DNA of 64,000 bases from Icerya purchasi (GCA_039619475.1 CM077116.1:25741191-25805190), one strand, 5' to 3'; shown: positions 27,842 to 42,800, counted from the stretch's first letter. Program-made: numbers and translations. Notes: generated by a model not told the origin, from the sequence alone.

Positions 27842-30800
27842 TTATTTTCGTTATATCTTAAGTCTAATATTCTCTTATTTCTTCAGAGTCTTATTCTTTA
27901 AAGGAACTTTTTTTTAATTTTTAGTTTATACTTCTGAAGTTTACAATTGACTTCTAATTTATTCTAAATCCAGAACCTTTCTGTAAAACTACAGAGTGTA
28001 GTTTAGAATTTGAGAGTTTTACATACATTTTTTATACAGCCGGTAACAGGTTGTACACTCTGAGTACGGAATCGGAATTCGGGGTGAGGCAAAAATTACA
28101 GAAATGAGGAAGATTAGCAAATTACAAAAAAAAAAAAAAACGTTTAAAACTGGTCTTACACAACAAGAGCAAGACGGACGCATTAGCTAACATCACTTGG
28201 CGGAACAAAAATAACGAAATTTCACCAGAAATGTTATATTACTACAGTAAATTACTGAGTGCAAAACTGCAGGACTAGAAATTACGATAAAACTTGTTAT
28301 GTACGATATAGGGGCATTAATAGTAAAATAGACAATGTAGAGGAAGAGGTATTAATAAAATGAATGCGGAAGATACCAAAAGAAATTCAATATAAAAAAA
28401 ATTTGGAGAGATGGAAGAACAAAATTTGGTTGATAGCGTGGTGTAAAGAGGAATAGAAATAATAACAAAAAGAATTATAATAATAACCACTTATAACATT
28501 GGCTACGTTGACATGAGACTCGTTACTATCTCCAGATTTAAGTTGCTAATGAGAGAGTGGTAATTGTATAAGTTAGTATATTATAATGTAAGTTATATTG
28601 TACTATTGTAATATAACAAATTAGGATATTAAGGTATTGTAATAGAAAATATTATTTCAGACGACGGTATACATTGTAACATAAACGATAAATTAATGAG
28701 AGTATGGTGGTAGCAGAAGTTAGAATATAGCGTAAATTATTTTATATTATAGTATAATATATAGGTTAACATTTAAATTATTGTAATCGAAAGTATTATT
28801 TAAATTGATGTTATATTGTACGAGTAAATGATATAATTATGTTGAGAACCCACAGACGGGCTAGTACCTTGTGAGACCCGAAAATTATTTTTAAAAAAAA
28901 ACAAAATAAGTGTTTATTTACTTCTTCATTTTACTTTTAGTGTTTTTTATTTGTTTTTGTTATTTCTCTACATTGTCTTAATATTCACAAACAAAGATAA
29001 GCGGGTAACTTGAGATACATAAAAGATTTTACTTTACAGGCATTGAAGCGGAAGCTGTTATGTTAGGTCAGCCAGTTTCCATGTTATTACCTAAAGTAAT
29101 TGGTTATAAAATAGAGGGATCGTTGAATCAGTATGCTACTTCTACCGATTTAGTTTTAACCATAACTAAGGTCAGTATTAGTTGCTGCGTTTCGTATGCA
29201 TATACGTGTAAATGTATTATTTAGAAAAAAATAAAATAAAATGTAAAATACATAGTAAAGGGAGTTATTAACGATTAAATATAGAATGAATTTTTCATTG
29301 CGCTTCACAACTATTATGCAAGTATTCTATTTTTCTTTTGTAATTTTGTTACACACATGCTGTATCATTTTTTTAGCTTACATTTTATTACTTCTCGTCA
29401 GCAGTTGTAACACAAAATTGTTGCAAACAATTCGTGTTTATAAAAATTGTTATTAATCATTTTAATCTGTAATAAAAATAAACTTCCAATAGTTTATGGT
29501 TGTTAAAGCAGATATGCCACATACTCTTATTATAATCTTTATTGTAGTGTTATTATAACTGATTTGTATTTCATCAATATGTAATACTGAAACTTTATAG
29601 TTTATTACGCTGATATTGATTCCAATGCAGAGACGGTATCCTATTTCAAAGAATTTATTAATTTATTTTTATTCGTAGTAATTATATATTTTTTAAATAT
29701 TACGGAAGATTATAAAATATATTTTATTTCCTTTGTTAACGACAAAACAATAGTGGAAATTATCAACAAATTTATATTATAGATTATTTTAAATAATTTG
29801 CGGAACCGACTGTATTAAAATATATATTTATTTTTGATGTTTCGGAAACATTACACGGAACATCATCAGAAACAACTAAATTAACGAAATGCTATAACCA
29901 CGGACTTATGTATTAAACATAAAAAATAGCCAAAAATACAAAAAAAAAAAAAAGTTGTAAATATACAGTCAAAAGAAAACAGAATATCGACAACATCACA
30001 GAAGCTCAACAAATGTAAAAATATTTTACATCAGAATGTATTTAATCAAATAAACTACATTACTTGTGTAATTTTGCCACACCGATTAATGGTTTCCAAA
30101 CTGCCGGATTACGTAGACCATTTTCTTTATTTTTTAGAAGCCCCTTACTCATGTAGGTTTCTTTAACCAGGGTAGCACTGCTCTTTAACTTAGTCGTGTG
30201 ATTTTAGTTTTGGCTTGATGTTCAGCCAATTCTGATTTATCTTCGCGTTTGTGTGTACAATTAGCTATGTGCGTCTCCACTTGGGCTTGAATTAACCTAG
30301 TTGTTTGCCTAGTGTAGGAACATGACATACTATAAACACCAGTCGTATGCAATTGAATTAAACTGTTTAGCAGTCTACAAAAGTTTTTGTTATTTTTCTA
30401 CAGATTCCAAACGCAGGCCTCATATTATTTTTTCTGAGAGCTCTATTAATCTTTTCTTTAACCCTTTTAATAAAGAGCAGAACTATGGTGATTGAAGAGT
30501 TTTCTTTTTCTGTTATGCTTTCATTCAGTTCTACTTAACCTTTTCTCCTTTTCTATGCCCATTCTTATGACTTCTTTTAGATATTCCAATTTTTCCTTAG
30601 GATTATCGCAGCAAGAAATTTTGTTCGCCCTATCGAGGTACTTGAAAGAATGGGAAAGACCCTTAAAGTAATGCAAACCATCAAGAAACGGAAGCTGCAG
30701 TGCCTCGGACACATCATACGAGGTCCCAAATACAAAATTCTAAAAATAATTTTGGAAGGAAAGATAAATGGGAAGAGATCGAGAGGAAGATATCAAAATT

Positions 30801-33800
30801 CATGGATGGACAATCTTATCAACTGGATTGACTGCCTTTCTATACAACTCCTCCGATCGGCCATTATAAAAGAAAATTTTCAATCGTGGATCGCCAACCT
30901 TCAATTTGGAGACGGCGGATGAAGAAGAAGATCTGCAAAGGTCTTTATTCTAAACTTTATATTTATCAGTGTGTGTATTTTTTCGATACACGGTTTTGAG
31001 GATCTCATCCAGATTGTTTCCTTTAATACAAACACTCAGAAATGCTAATTCTCCGTTGCTTTCTTCGATTGTGAACTTTATATTTTTATGAAGCATATTT
31101 AAAAATCTGAAAAATTCTTTCAGTTTATATCTACCCTGTTGCCAAATAACGAAAGTATCGTCGACATATCTATACCAACATTTTAGATGTCAACTCTTCA
31201 ATGCAATTTGATCTAGTTGCTCCATAAAGATGCTAGACCCCTTTGCCATACTATCGTTTTGTATAAAGTATCTTCCATCAAACACAAAATAGTTTGATTC
31301 TGTTTCTGCTTTTATAGAACTAATAATTTCCTGGGAAATACCTTCCGTTTCCACGGGATAATGATATCTGCTACTGCACATTGGTAAACAGCGAGACCAT
31401 ATCGAAACTAATCGTTACCAAAAATAAAATTCCATTATCCGTTAAAAATTAAACAAGATGAATGCAGTGCTGTAATAATTACTGAAACATTATTTGTAAA
31501 TATTTGTAAAATGTGTTATTAAAAATTATTTCAACTAATTGCACGAGCCGATTAACACAAGATTCTAAAATCTTTTTGGCGAATTATACTAATTTTTTTA
31601 ATAATCAATAAGTGCAGATTTCAACATTTTATTTATTGCAATATTTGTGAGGTTGGCCAGCTACCATAGCGTGGTTGGTTAGATAACGATGGTTGCTTCA
31701 AGTGATACTTAGTTCAAGCCTTACTATTGAAAATATCGGAAATTATCTCTTGCGCTGATTTAATGTCTCTAGTGAACAAACCCAAATTAATATAAAATAT
31801 TTAAGCAAAATGTACGATTTAATTAAGTTATGAAAAAAAATATTTTGTGAATGTGTATGTATTTGCACACTTTAGTAAATGTGTTCCACTAATGCAAATG
31901 GTGGTATTTAGTTGATTAAATTTGAAGAACGTTTTGTAAAGGGGTCTGAATAAAAATTCCTGCTCGCTGGCAACAAACTGTAGACGACTCCTGTTCTTGT
32001 GTGCTTGTTCTATTTAATATTAGTGTGTTTGTTTGTTGTTTTTTTTTTTTTGCTGTTGTTGTTGTTCAATTAACAAATTAAAAATTTTGAGGTATTCAGA
32101 AGTTTTTCGTGTATCAAATTTATTATTTCACATCATTATTAATGGTTTTTTTCTATTCTATAGTTTTCCTGCGATAAAATAATTAACCAAAGTTTATCGC
32201 GCTTCTTTTTCGTTAAATCTACTATATTATATATATTTTGTAATATTTGAAATGCCTCAAATTGGTTAAATTGTTAAATTAATGATAAATTTTTTTTTTT
32301 TTTTCTCGTCTGCTATATTACAGCATTTGCGTCAAGTTGGTGTTGTCGGAAAATTTGTAGAGTTCTTTGGCTCTGGTGTAGCTGAATTATCCATAGCTGA
32401 CCGAGCCACGATCAGTAATATGTGTCCAGAATATGGAGCTACTGTTGGCTTTTTCCCGGTAGATTTCAACAGTCTTGTCTACTTGCAACAGACAAGTAAG
32501 TGAATATGTTTGTTGTTTTTTTTCGTTTACTACTGCAATTTATTAAAACATGTTAATAATTATGTCGAAGAAAATTATTTAATAATTTAAAAAATTATTA
32601 ATGTACACCATACTGAAATAATCGTGATAATCGGAAGTAAATATTAATTTTTAAAGTGATTTTATGGACATATAAAGCGCTCGAACCGTACACGGCTAAT
32701 TAACCAAATATGTACTTACATCCATAGTCTAAAGAACAGATGGAGATAGTTCGAGAAGGTAGAAAGTGATTTAAACGAAATTAGTATGGAACCGAGTGAC
32801 ATCAAAGCCCATTTTATCCATTGAGAAAGAAACCAGCAGAACAAGTCAGTTTCAAGGACAAACCGAAATTACTGACGGGAAAATAGTAAACCGAAGAAAG
32901 AAAAGAACAACATCGTTAGCAAATGCAATAATGTTGGACACAGAAGACAGCTAGAAATTCAAACGGTTAAATATCGTGATCCTAAGTTGGCTAATTCGAT
33001 AAAAAAAAAAAAAAAAATCATATATATATATTCCTCGTGCATAATAATCGAAAAGAGAAACCTGGTTATTGATGTAATCAAAAATCAAAAATACAAAAAA
33101 TTGAAAAGTAAACATATGCACGGAACCTTAGCGTGGGGATAACTTTCACTTAGCAAATAAATCTTTTAAAAAGTAATATGACTATAATAAAATTAAAACT
33201 TTCTATAAAGTTCGAAAAATTTGGTAATTTTAAAATTTTATAAGTGGATTTTATGGTTTGTGGTAATTTATGTTTGCTTTTTAATTTCGGTTTTACTAAT
33301 TTTATAATTAATTTTTTCTTACAATTTCTAGTTATTTCAAATTAAATAACGAAAGAAAATTAATTTATAACACACTTCTAATGATTTAACTTTTTTTCTT
33401 TCTTTTATTTTATTTTATTTTTAATTTATGTTATAATTCTTCATATACTTTTTATTATGCAAAGTAATTTAAGCTATTAAAAAATGTTTAAATAATTGCT
33501 AACAGTGTTGTATACAAACAACATCATGAACATTTTTTGCGTTATACATAGATGTAAGTATTAATATTTTCGGGTCTCTGCAGAAAAAACATTCATAAAA
33601 GAAATTTGGTGACAGTAACTTAAAGCCGGACGTGTTTTACATAAGTTTTTTTAACACAATATTATAAATATTATGTTTTTCGATTTTTTAATAAATAAAA
33701 TACGCAAATTGAAAGATAAGAACAAAATAAAGTGAAAAGAATTAAATGAAAATTATAATATTTAAGAACAAAAAACAAAAACATGCCAAATTGATTCAAA

Positions 33801-36800
33801 GTATTTCGAAAATAGAGCTTGCAACCACGGTAACTATAATATACAGCAGAAGAGTCAGACGCATACGTTTTTCCGTTGTGACATCACTGGAGACCATTGA
33901 AGCGCTGTGACAGCTGCGCTAGTCTTGTTATATTATTCTTTTTTGAGAAATACATTTATTGTCCTTCAAGCATTACTTCATTTCTTTTTCACCGACACGT
34001 ATCAGAAATATTTTGCTCGCTGTTCTAAATAACTTTTTTTTGCAACTATTTTACGAAAGCCTCCTTTTATATGAAAAAATAACATTTACTTTTTTTTTCT
34101 GCGCACTACAAATAATTATCAATAGTTGCAATATTTTTAAATTTTATTTCTTTACGCAAAATTTAAAACAGTCAGAAGCACAACTTAAACACGAAAGCCT
34201 GATGCGTATCACTGGACTGTGTTGGTTTACAGATTTCATCGAAGGGCGAAGCTTGCTATTGCGCGCATAGAGCTTGCCCTTTCTACTACGTATTATAATT
34301 CCCGTGCTCATAGCATTATAAAACTCGTGAGTTTTTTAAGTTTTATACAGTGTATTTTCAGGTGTTATGAAATACGCCGGAAAGATTTATGATATATATT
34401 ACATACTAAATTGTAAAAAAAATTGAAACATTATGTTTTCATATAATTTATTTATTTTCAGATCGGGATGAAACAAAAATAAATTTAATAAAAAAGTACT
34501 TATCCACCGTTGGCTTGTTACGAAACTACAACGATGCTTCTCAGGATCCTGTATTTAGCGAAGTCGTAACATTAGATCTTGCTTCAGTGGTATCTTCAGT
34601 AAGTGGACCTAAGCGACCCCAGGATCGTGTGTCAGTCTCCGATATGAAATCCGATTTTTTACAAGGTCTTACTAATAAAGTAAGTGCATGTTTATATTTA
34701 ATGATATTTGTATAGTAAAATGCATTCCCGGTATAACATTTTATAATTGAAAGTGTAATGTTCGACATGAACCTGTTCCTCACAAATATTTAATAATTTC
34801 CATCTTTCTTGTACTATTTTTTTGTTCCCATGTACTACTCATCTGAATTTTCATATACTTTATATTTATTTTCAATCTTTATTGTTTAGGAAGTTACCTG
34901 TTGCTCTTGTTGAAGTAGCTGCAAAGTTTTTTCCTTCTTCTGAATAAATGAATCATTTTATAATTCGTGCCTTATATACTTATATTATTATCAATATGTT
35001 TCTCGCTTTCGGTTTAAAATGATATAATCTATCCTTTCTAAGCGATTATTCATTAATTTCTTTTATAATGTTAAGAATGTTATTTAATTAATCATATTTT
35101 CCTCATTTTACATGTTTACCATAGATATTCAATGATTTATTAAGTTTTGCTTTTGCGGCTGGCAAGAAATTTAATTTCTTTTATCATTAACTTGTTGCTT
35201 CTTTGCATTTTTTTTATTCTGCACGTTTCTCCTTACTTTCGTGAAAGCTCAAAGGTTTAGATTATAATAATAATTTGGATTTTGAATAGTATCCTGCTAT
35301 ATTTTCTCTTTCCAGTTAGTATTCGGACAGTTGCATATTTTAAATAAAGTGTGCTACTTATGTGCAAGTTTAGTCTAACTTGGTTTTAGATTTGAATTTT
35401 TCAGAAAGGCTAAATAGAACAACTATTCTCCATTACTCTCAAACAAAAGTTCACCAATTTATCATGCTATAATCAATTATTTTACAAAAAGTCATTACCG
35501 CAAATGTATATATTAATTACAACGTAATTCTTAAGCCGGTCCCCATTAGAAAAAATGTCCCAATTTTATGTAACGAAAGTTAAATGTTAAATGAAAACAT
35601 CATTCTTAATCATACACTCATTAAATTTTATAACAAAAAAATTTATCATGCCGGTAAGAATGACGTTATAAATTTTGATCATTTTATACAAAATATAGAA
35701 AAGAAAGAGAAAATGTAATCAGGAGGGATCAAAGGATAGAGCTTCTTGTGAGATCAAAATGGCCGAGTTATTTATATATATATATATAATTTTTAATGGT
35801 CTTTCTCTGCTTATGTAAAAACTACGAAATAAAATCATAGTGTAATAAAAAGTTTTCATAGTAGTTATTAATTTCATTAAAAGAGCCTTTTACCTTTATT
35901 GTTTTAAAATTTTTAAAAATTTAATGTAAGTAGTACGGTAAAATATATTTCAAATAGAAGTAATAATTATAATTTAATTATAATTTTATCGTTGAATGGA
36001 TAATTCCGTTTTTAATTATGTAAGATACGCCACGCGTGTAATTACGTTATACTGTAGGACACATATAATTAGCGATTAATGAAGAAATGTTTTAAAATTA
36101 ATAAACTGTTTGCGCAAAGATGAATCAAATTTAATATAAAAATTTATTAGATAATTCTGCGCTATAAGTATTTTATAATTTTTTTATGTATTGAATTTAG
36201 TATTGCTTGATACGTATTAAACTTTTATTGTTTTATCGTTGAATTAGGTCAGTTTTAAAGGCTTCGGTATACCAGAAAGCAAATTACAAAGCGAAGGAAA
36301 GTTTACATTAGATGATAAAGAATACACCATAAGACACGGATCAGTTGTTATAGCCGCCATCACTTCTTGCACGAACACTAGTAACCCTAGTGTAATGCTT
36401 GGAGCTGGTATGTTCTTAGTGTGCACTTTCTTTTTTAACGTGCTTTATTTACACAAGTTTTATCTTTTGGAAATCATTTATAACTAGAACTATATTTATT
36501 TTAAATTCGTGTTTTTTTTTCCTCCTTTAATACTTTTATAATTTAACTCTCATTACGTTTCAGTGTTTACACTGCATGATATTCATGAATAGTTGTAAAA
36601 TCGGCGACACTCGAATTGCGCACCGTTGTTTACCTGGCCGACGGTTAAAAAAAAATTAGTAATCTAAACACTCGAATTGCGCACCGGAAGTTTGCAAGTA
36701 TGAAATATAAAAAAACGAACGAAAACGGCGTCGCTATTTATTGGACCCAGTGGTTCCAAAAATGATGGCCGCTTTATCGTATAACATTTGAATATTCAAT

Positions 36801-39800
36801 GGCTTTCAACATTTTTACACATCGTATTTAAAAAATTTAAAGGGTTTTTCTAAGCAACCGAAATGTAGTTCCGTTATTCCAAATAGCAAACGTTCCATCG
36901 ATATGATAACACATTTTGGAAGTCACTGAAAGAGCGACTTCTACTCATTTTATTCCTTCGTCGATTTTATAAAATCCGGAGTATTTTTTTTTTAAGCGGT
37001 GTGTAATTCGAGTTCTCAGCAGGCGGGCTATTTCGGGTCGGTGCGCAATTCGAGTCCGACTTGTCACTGTATGAAGTGTTGGTGCGCAATTCGGGTGTAC
37101 CCGTAAAATCTGCCTTCCTGTTTTAATTTTTTAATAAGTTCATCTTGAATGATTAGTCACTTATTATAGCTGCGATGTCCCATTAGGTTATTTTACTGTC
37201 TTCATTTTTGTGCCTATGTTTGCATATTTTTTATTAAATTGGTGAATACGAGAAGCTGATCTCCAAACTAAAGTTTCTAATAAAAAAATTCTTATACTCA
37301 AAAAGTTCCTAAAAACTTGATTCTGTTACAGTGCTGGAAAAAAAAACCGCTTTTAACATTTTTTCTAGAGAAGATATCATGCACACAAAAGATGAGAAAT
37401 GGGATGGTGCTTAAGAAAAGCAATACAAAAAGGAAAATTTTAGACATAATCAAAAAAAGGAAATCAAGCTATATCGGACATATCGTTAGAGGAAAGAGGT
37501 GTGGGCTAATAAGAACAATTATTCAAGGGAAAATTGATGAGAAAAGAGACAGAGGAAGAAGAAAAACATACGTCAATGGATGGGGAGACAAACGATAGTC
37601 GAACTCGTCGAAGCGGCGATGAAACGAGAGATTTAAGCCGAAATGATCGCTTACGCGCACAAATGCGTATAGCACTATGATGATGATGATGATGATTAAT
37701 GATTAATGATTAATGATTTGAAATTAAAGTAATTAACTGTATAAGTTATTCTTTAATTAGCACCTGTGGTAGATTTTAAATGCTTTGGTTAACATTTTTA
37801 TTGCATTATCATAAAAATTCAGGGTATTCAGTTTCAAACGATGTTTATTATTTTGCAACTTTACTAAAAATTGGTTTATTTTAGTTATGGTATAATTTTT
37901 CCCAAAATGATGTTAATATAAAACGTAGCTGTAGTTTTTTCTATATCGTTAAATAATGACCCAAAATATAATTTTATTAAAACTGGGGTATAAATTTGGC
38001 GTATGTTTAACACATCTGTCGTAGTGAAATATTATGGTTTCAAGAATAGATAAAACATAATGTACTATTTCATTGGAAATTTTCTTCTTATTTTTCTTAC
38101 AGACGTATTGCTCAATTTCGGAGGTCTTGAGTGCCTACTTTTACTTACTTCCACAGATGTAGGTAGTGCTCTAACAGTTCTATATACAGCACAGATGTAT
38201 GCAAACATTACGCTTAAAATCCATTATAACGGCTTGTTATTTTTAAGAAGCAATCTATTATTGTCGTTCTATAAATTCCCTTATTTAATCCAACAATTTA
38301 TTAGCAAACGCGTAAATATTAATATACGATAAATATGATAATAAGATCATTATTCTGTTCCATTCATTTACTTCTGACGCGGTATGGTGACATAGCTCAT
38401 TATTCCGTATGAACAGTTGCGTGTTTTATTAAAATAATTTTTAAAAATATGTAACAACGTTTAAGTTTGTATGCAATGTTATTCTTTCACATTTAATTTA
38501 TTGTTTTGGAGGGAGGGTATTTTATGTAATTAAAACCTGCTAAAAGTTCATTAGTTTAAAATCGAATTAAATCACAAGCAATTTATGTCATACTAAAAAT
38601 AATTTTATATGAATTCAATTGAATTATTGTTTTATTGACTAAAAAATAATGTTTAAAAAGAAATTCAAAAAAAAGGGGGGAAGGAAATAAAATAAAATAC
38701 AAATTATTAAAACCTGATTTATCATATTTCCCACAGGACTGCTGGCCAAAAATGCAGTTGAAGCTGGACTCACTGTGTCCTCATACATCAAAACAAGTTT
38801 GTCACCTGGATCGGGAGTAGTAACGTACTACTTAAAGGACAGTGGTGTACTTCCGTATTTGGAAAAACTCGGATTTTATATAGTTGGTTTTGGTTGTATG
38901 ACTTGCATAGGAAATTCTGGTCCACTTCCGCAACCTATTGTCGATGCAATTGAAACGGTTTGTTTACTTCTTATTTTATTTTGTTTCATTTTTTTTCTTT
39001 TTTTTTTCGGGAAAATAATAAAATTAATTTTAAAAATTAGTAGTTAATTGAAATGGCAAAGGAACACTTCTTGCTTTTTCCACTTACTTAAGTGTTTGAG
39101 ACCACTCTGGTGTAAGAAATATTTTTTTTCATTAAGCTTCGTCAGTTTTAATTTTTTTTTTTTATCTGAACTTCTCGGAATTAATGTAAATACGTTGCAT
39201 GCATGCTTTAAAGTACTACATTGTGCATTAAATATTTCTAATTGATTATTTCGGGGAAAGTATCAAAGTAATTAAAATTTTTGGTTTGTGTTTTGTCTCG
39301 AAATGTGTTCGTCTGACATCTGTTCAGTATATTATTTGTTTACTAATTTCTTTTTAGGACTTTTAACATTTCTTTATATGAAAAAACCCGACTTTCTACA
39401 TATTTGAATTCATCACTACTACTACCATACTGCAATTAAACTGTGTACATTCAAGCATGTGAAATGTAAAAAGAATTATTCAGTTTCAGTTTCCAGCGTA
39501 TACCGTTACTCATTAAAGTTGTCAGAAATTAAACATCGCGTGGTTGTATCATGATTAAAAACAGTTGCTATGAGGGATATTACATTTATAAAATTTTAAC
39601 CTTAGATTAAAAGCTTCAAATTTTTTATCGAATTTTATTAAGAATTACCCACTTCATCGGCTAGTTGCTGATTTTGATTTATCATAATCCTGCAAAACCA
39701 ACTGAAATTCGTTGCTTCCCGTTTCATATACCACGGTATAACAATTTAGGTCTATCCAAAAAAAACTTAAACATTACGGACGTTTGTACTCGTAAATGTC

Positions 39801-42800
39801 AGTATGTTACCTCATAATCTTCTACGCGTTTTTTTTTTTTCAATTTAGCCCCGTTGAAAGACCCCAATAAAAATATTCCAATTTTTTGTGCTCCATATTC
39901 AATTTTTTTTTTAAAATTTCGGTTTGCATCAATAACATCTTATTAGCTAATTTTACTTCTTTGCATTAGTCGCTTGTTTCAGCCCGTCTATTCATAGATG
40001 ATCTAAATACATCCCTCTCCTCTAATTTCCCATCCAATGCTCAATCCATCCTACAATCTACTATAAACAGAATACACACGTGGGCTGATAACAATGGTCT
40101 GAAGTTCTCTACAACAACGTCTGTCTGCGTTAAATTTCACAAAAGTCATAAGGAAAAACCCATAACTAATATTATTCTTTTCCACAGTATTTCCCCACTC
40201 CCTTTTTGTTCGTCCGTTAAATTCTTGGATCTTATTTTTGATTCCAAATTGTCTTGGGTCCCGCACATATCCACTCTCAAAATCAAATGTCTAAAATCAC
40301 TTTCTGTATTCAAATTTTTGTCCAGTCGGAAATACCATATTCATCCTAAATTGTTATTGTATTAGAAATTTATAAGGCGTTAATCCTTAGTAAGCTAATA
40401 TACGGAAGCCAAGTCTATTCTTCAGTGAGAAAATCGTTTTTCAAATCCTTAGACCCTATCCACTACTCAGCTTTACATATTCTCGGAGTACACCGAACGT
40501 CTCCCTCACTGAGCACCTACACCTTAGCGATTGTCCCTCCATTATCCTACATTTGTGAATTTCATGCTTACCGCGACCTTTTTCATTGTGTCTTTAGCAA
40601 CCACTCTTCTTCCATTTTATATCCGTATCCTCGTCCATGCTATCCTAATGATCTATTACCAAGAGTGATAACCTTTCTTACAAGTTGTGGCATTAATTTA
40701 AGTCTACAGGAAGCATGCCCGTCTTATCTAGTTCCCTGGAAATACTGCGTTGTAACAGCCAACTTATCGCTAATGGAATTACATCCAACAAGCAATGAAT
40801 GTTACCAGTTTCCTCAAAGAACAATATCCACAATAGAAAAATACAGAAATTTCATCCATCTGTACACAAACGGAGATAAGGTGAACTTACAAGGCCGGCC
40901 CTCTCCTACTGTATGCGCCTGTGTAAGCAATGATAGAAGAGCCCATGCAGTTGGTCTTAACGAAGGCCGAAACGTATGGTATTCTTTTATGCCTTGAATC
41001 CCTAATACCTAGAGAAGTACCAACGCCCTTATGATTGCGGACTTGTTATTAGCAATGTAATCCCTCCTCATTTCTTCCAACAAAAGTGTTTTATGTGCAA
41101 AGATAAGTTACACAATAAGACAGCATAAATACTGACCTTTCGTATGCTATATCCAAATTCCTGTATATATATTATTCAAATAAGTAGGAGCAGTTTTGCC
41201 TGTCACAGACAGCGTGGCTAAAGGCTATCAAACCAAAGAGCTGTTGTGGCCTCCATTCGAAATAACATGCAGGGAATTTTCGATTCTGAGCAGTCTGAGA
41301 ATCGGGCGTACTTCCGTGTCACGCGATTACTTCTTTGAACGTTCCTCCTACAACGTGCGATTTTTACTCACAGCCCATTCCACCAGAACTCAATCATTAC
41401 TTTGACACTACTCACGCATAAACGTAGCTGCCTTATCTAATGACCCTATTGAAGCAATGTTGTTCAATGACCTTGTCCAAGTATAACGAACACTCAAATT
41501 TATAAAGCACACAAACTAGACAAGTTCATATAAACCAGATGGTACATGTGCCGTGATAGCTTTGCAGTTACAGACGGCACATGGACTGTAATATAATAAT
41601 AATAATAATAAACTTATTTGCATTTTCTTTTTAATTTTTGTTTGAAGTTCAAAAGATTTCAAACATTTTTCTGTAGTACCGAATTTCAAATGATGATCCT
41701 TATTTTATTACTATCAATTTGCAACAAATTCTACTTCGGTCACCATTACATTATCAACCTTGTGTAGCAATTTGAAATTGTAACTTTTAACTTTCAGCTA
41801 CTATTCAACCATATTGTAAAATGTTTTTTTCGTCTTTCTCTAAGTCCTTATTTCTTGACGTAGTCAGGACCTGAGAGGGGATATGTTGGGTTTACGTATA
41901 GTGCACAATGAACGCTGCTAAGTCTGGATACTCATTATGAATATAAATTTGTGGAATAAATTGCTGTGTGCCTGTAGCGATGATATAAATTGAGTAGGGT
42001 GGAAAAATCTTAGAAAAGTTTCTTTCTTAAGATATTACGGCGAATTCTATGACGGTACTACAGCAAAATATAGGTAAACTGGCCGGAAATATGTCAAGGA
42101 TAATTGAAATTTTCATGACAAAAAGCATCGGAACACTTCATATTAATTAGAAAATCGGAATATTGACTAACAAACATAAGTGATTATTTTAATTTAAATT
42201 ACAATTACTTTGGCAACTATAATGAAGAATTAAACCACTAAATTATGTGTTAATACTATGTAAATAGAGAGACTTATAAAATTACTAAAATTTGTATTAT
42301 AAAAATTGTTTCATTTTAGAATGATCTAGTTTGTTGCGGTGTTTTATCCGGTAATCGAAATTTCGAGGGACGAATACATCCGAATACGAGAGCAAATTAT
42401 TTAGCATCCCCTTTGTTGGTAATAGCGTACGCTCTGGCTGGACGGGTCGATATTGATTTCGAAACAGAACCGATTGGTTAGTAATATTAAATATAAATTC
42501 TATAATAATTGAATTTTAAATATTTCAAATTACAAATATGATATTTTTTGTGTTTGCGTTTTTTTTTTTCTTAAACAGGTATTAATTCTGACGGTAAAAA
42601 AGTGTATTTAAAAGAAATTTGGCCAACGCGTTCTGAAATTCAAGAAGTTGAAAAACGTTTCGTTCTTCCATCGATGTTTCAAGATGTTTATTCTCGTATT
42701 GAAAATGGTTCTTCCAGTTGGCAAAACATTAATGCACCGCAGACTTTACTTTACCCATGGGATTCGTCTTCCACCTACATCAAACATGCTCCTTTCTTCT

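Larger units (their letters stand above)
22713..29039 (+). other. IRP1: Intron 5 of IRP1 (6.3 kb)
   Basis: GTAAGT...TTTACAG intron. It holds a LINE reverse transcriptase remnant on the - strand (24040-25118), half of a palindromic repeat (25323-25430), a decayed Jockey-like LINE on the + strand (about 25600-27600) and a 32-T run (27809-27840). 22720-24030 and 27850-29039 show AT-rich sequence without recognised elements. Confidence 0.85.
29171..32323 (+). other. IRP1: Intron 6 of IRP1 (3.2 kb)
   Basis: GTCAGT...TTACAG intron. Half of it is a Penelope-like element on the - strand, interrupted by a LINE tail on the + strand (both listed). 29180-29800 and 31450-32320 are AT-rich and unassigned. 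Confidence 0.85.
36408..38736 (+). other. IRP1: Intron 9 of IRP1 (2.3 kb)
   Basis: GTATGT...CCCACAG intron. It holds a MITE-like repeat (36602-37102) and a LINE tail ending in (GAT)n (37391-37720). 37730-38736 is AT-rich without recognised content. Confidence 0.85.

Noticed and set aside
28030..28870. Possible element with the frame [16 protein letters not shown]
   Set aside because: No recognised motif and no repeat ends; too weak to list.
31665..31750. Possible third SINE head (GCGTGGTTGGTTAGATAACG...TAGTTCAAGCC)
   Set aside because: Only loose A/B box resemblance, with no shared body and no target duplication.
33810..34290. GC-richer patch with AATAGAGCTTGC/CATAGAGCTTGC at both sides
   Set aside because: The short direct similarity is not enough for an element; no inverted ends or coding motif.
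34541..34783. - strand frame over IRP1 exon 8
   Set aside because: Antisense shadow; the + strand is the conserved coding strand.
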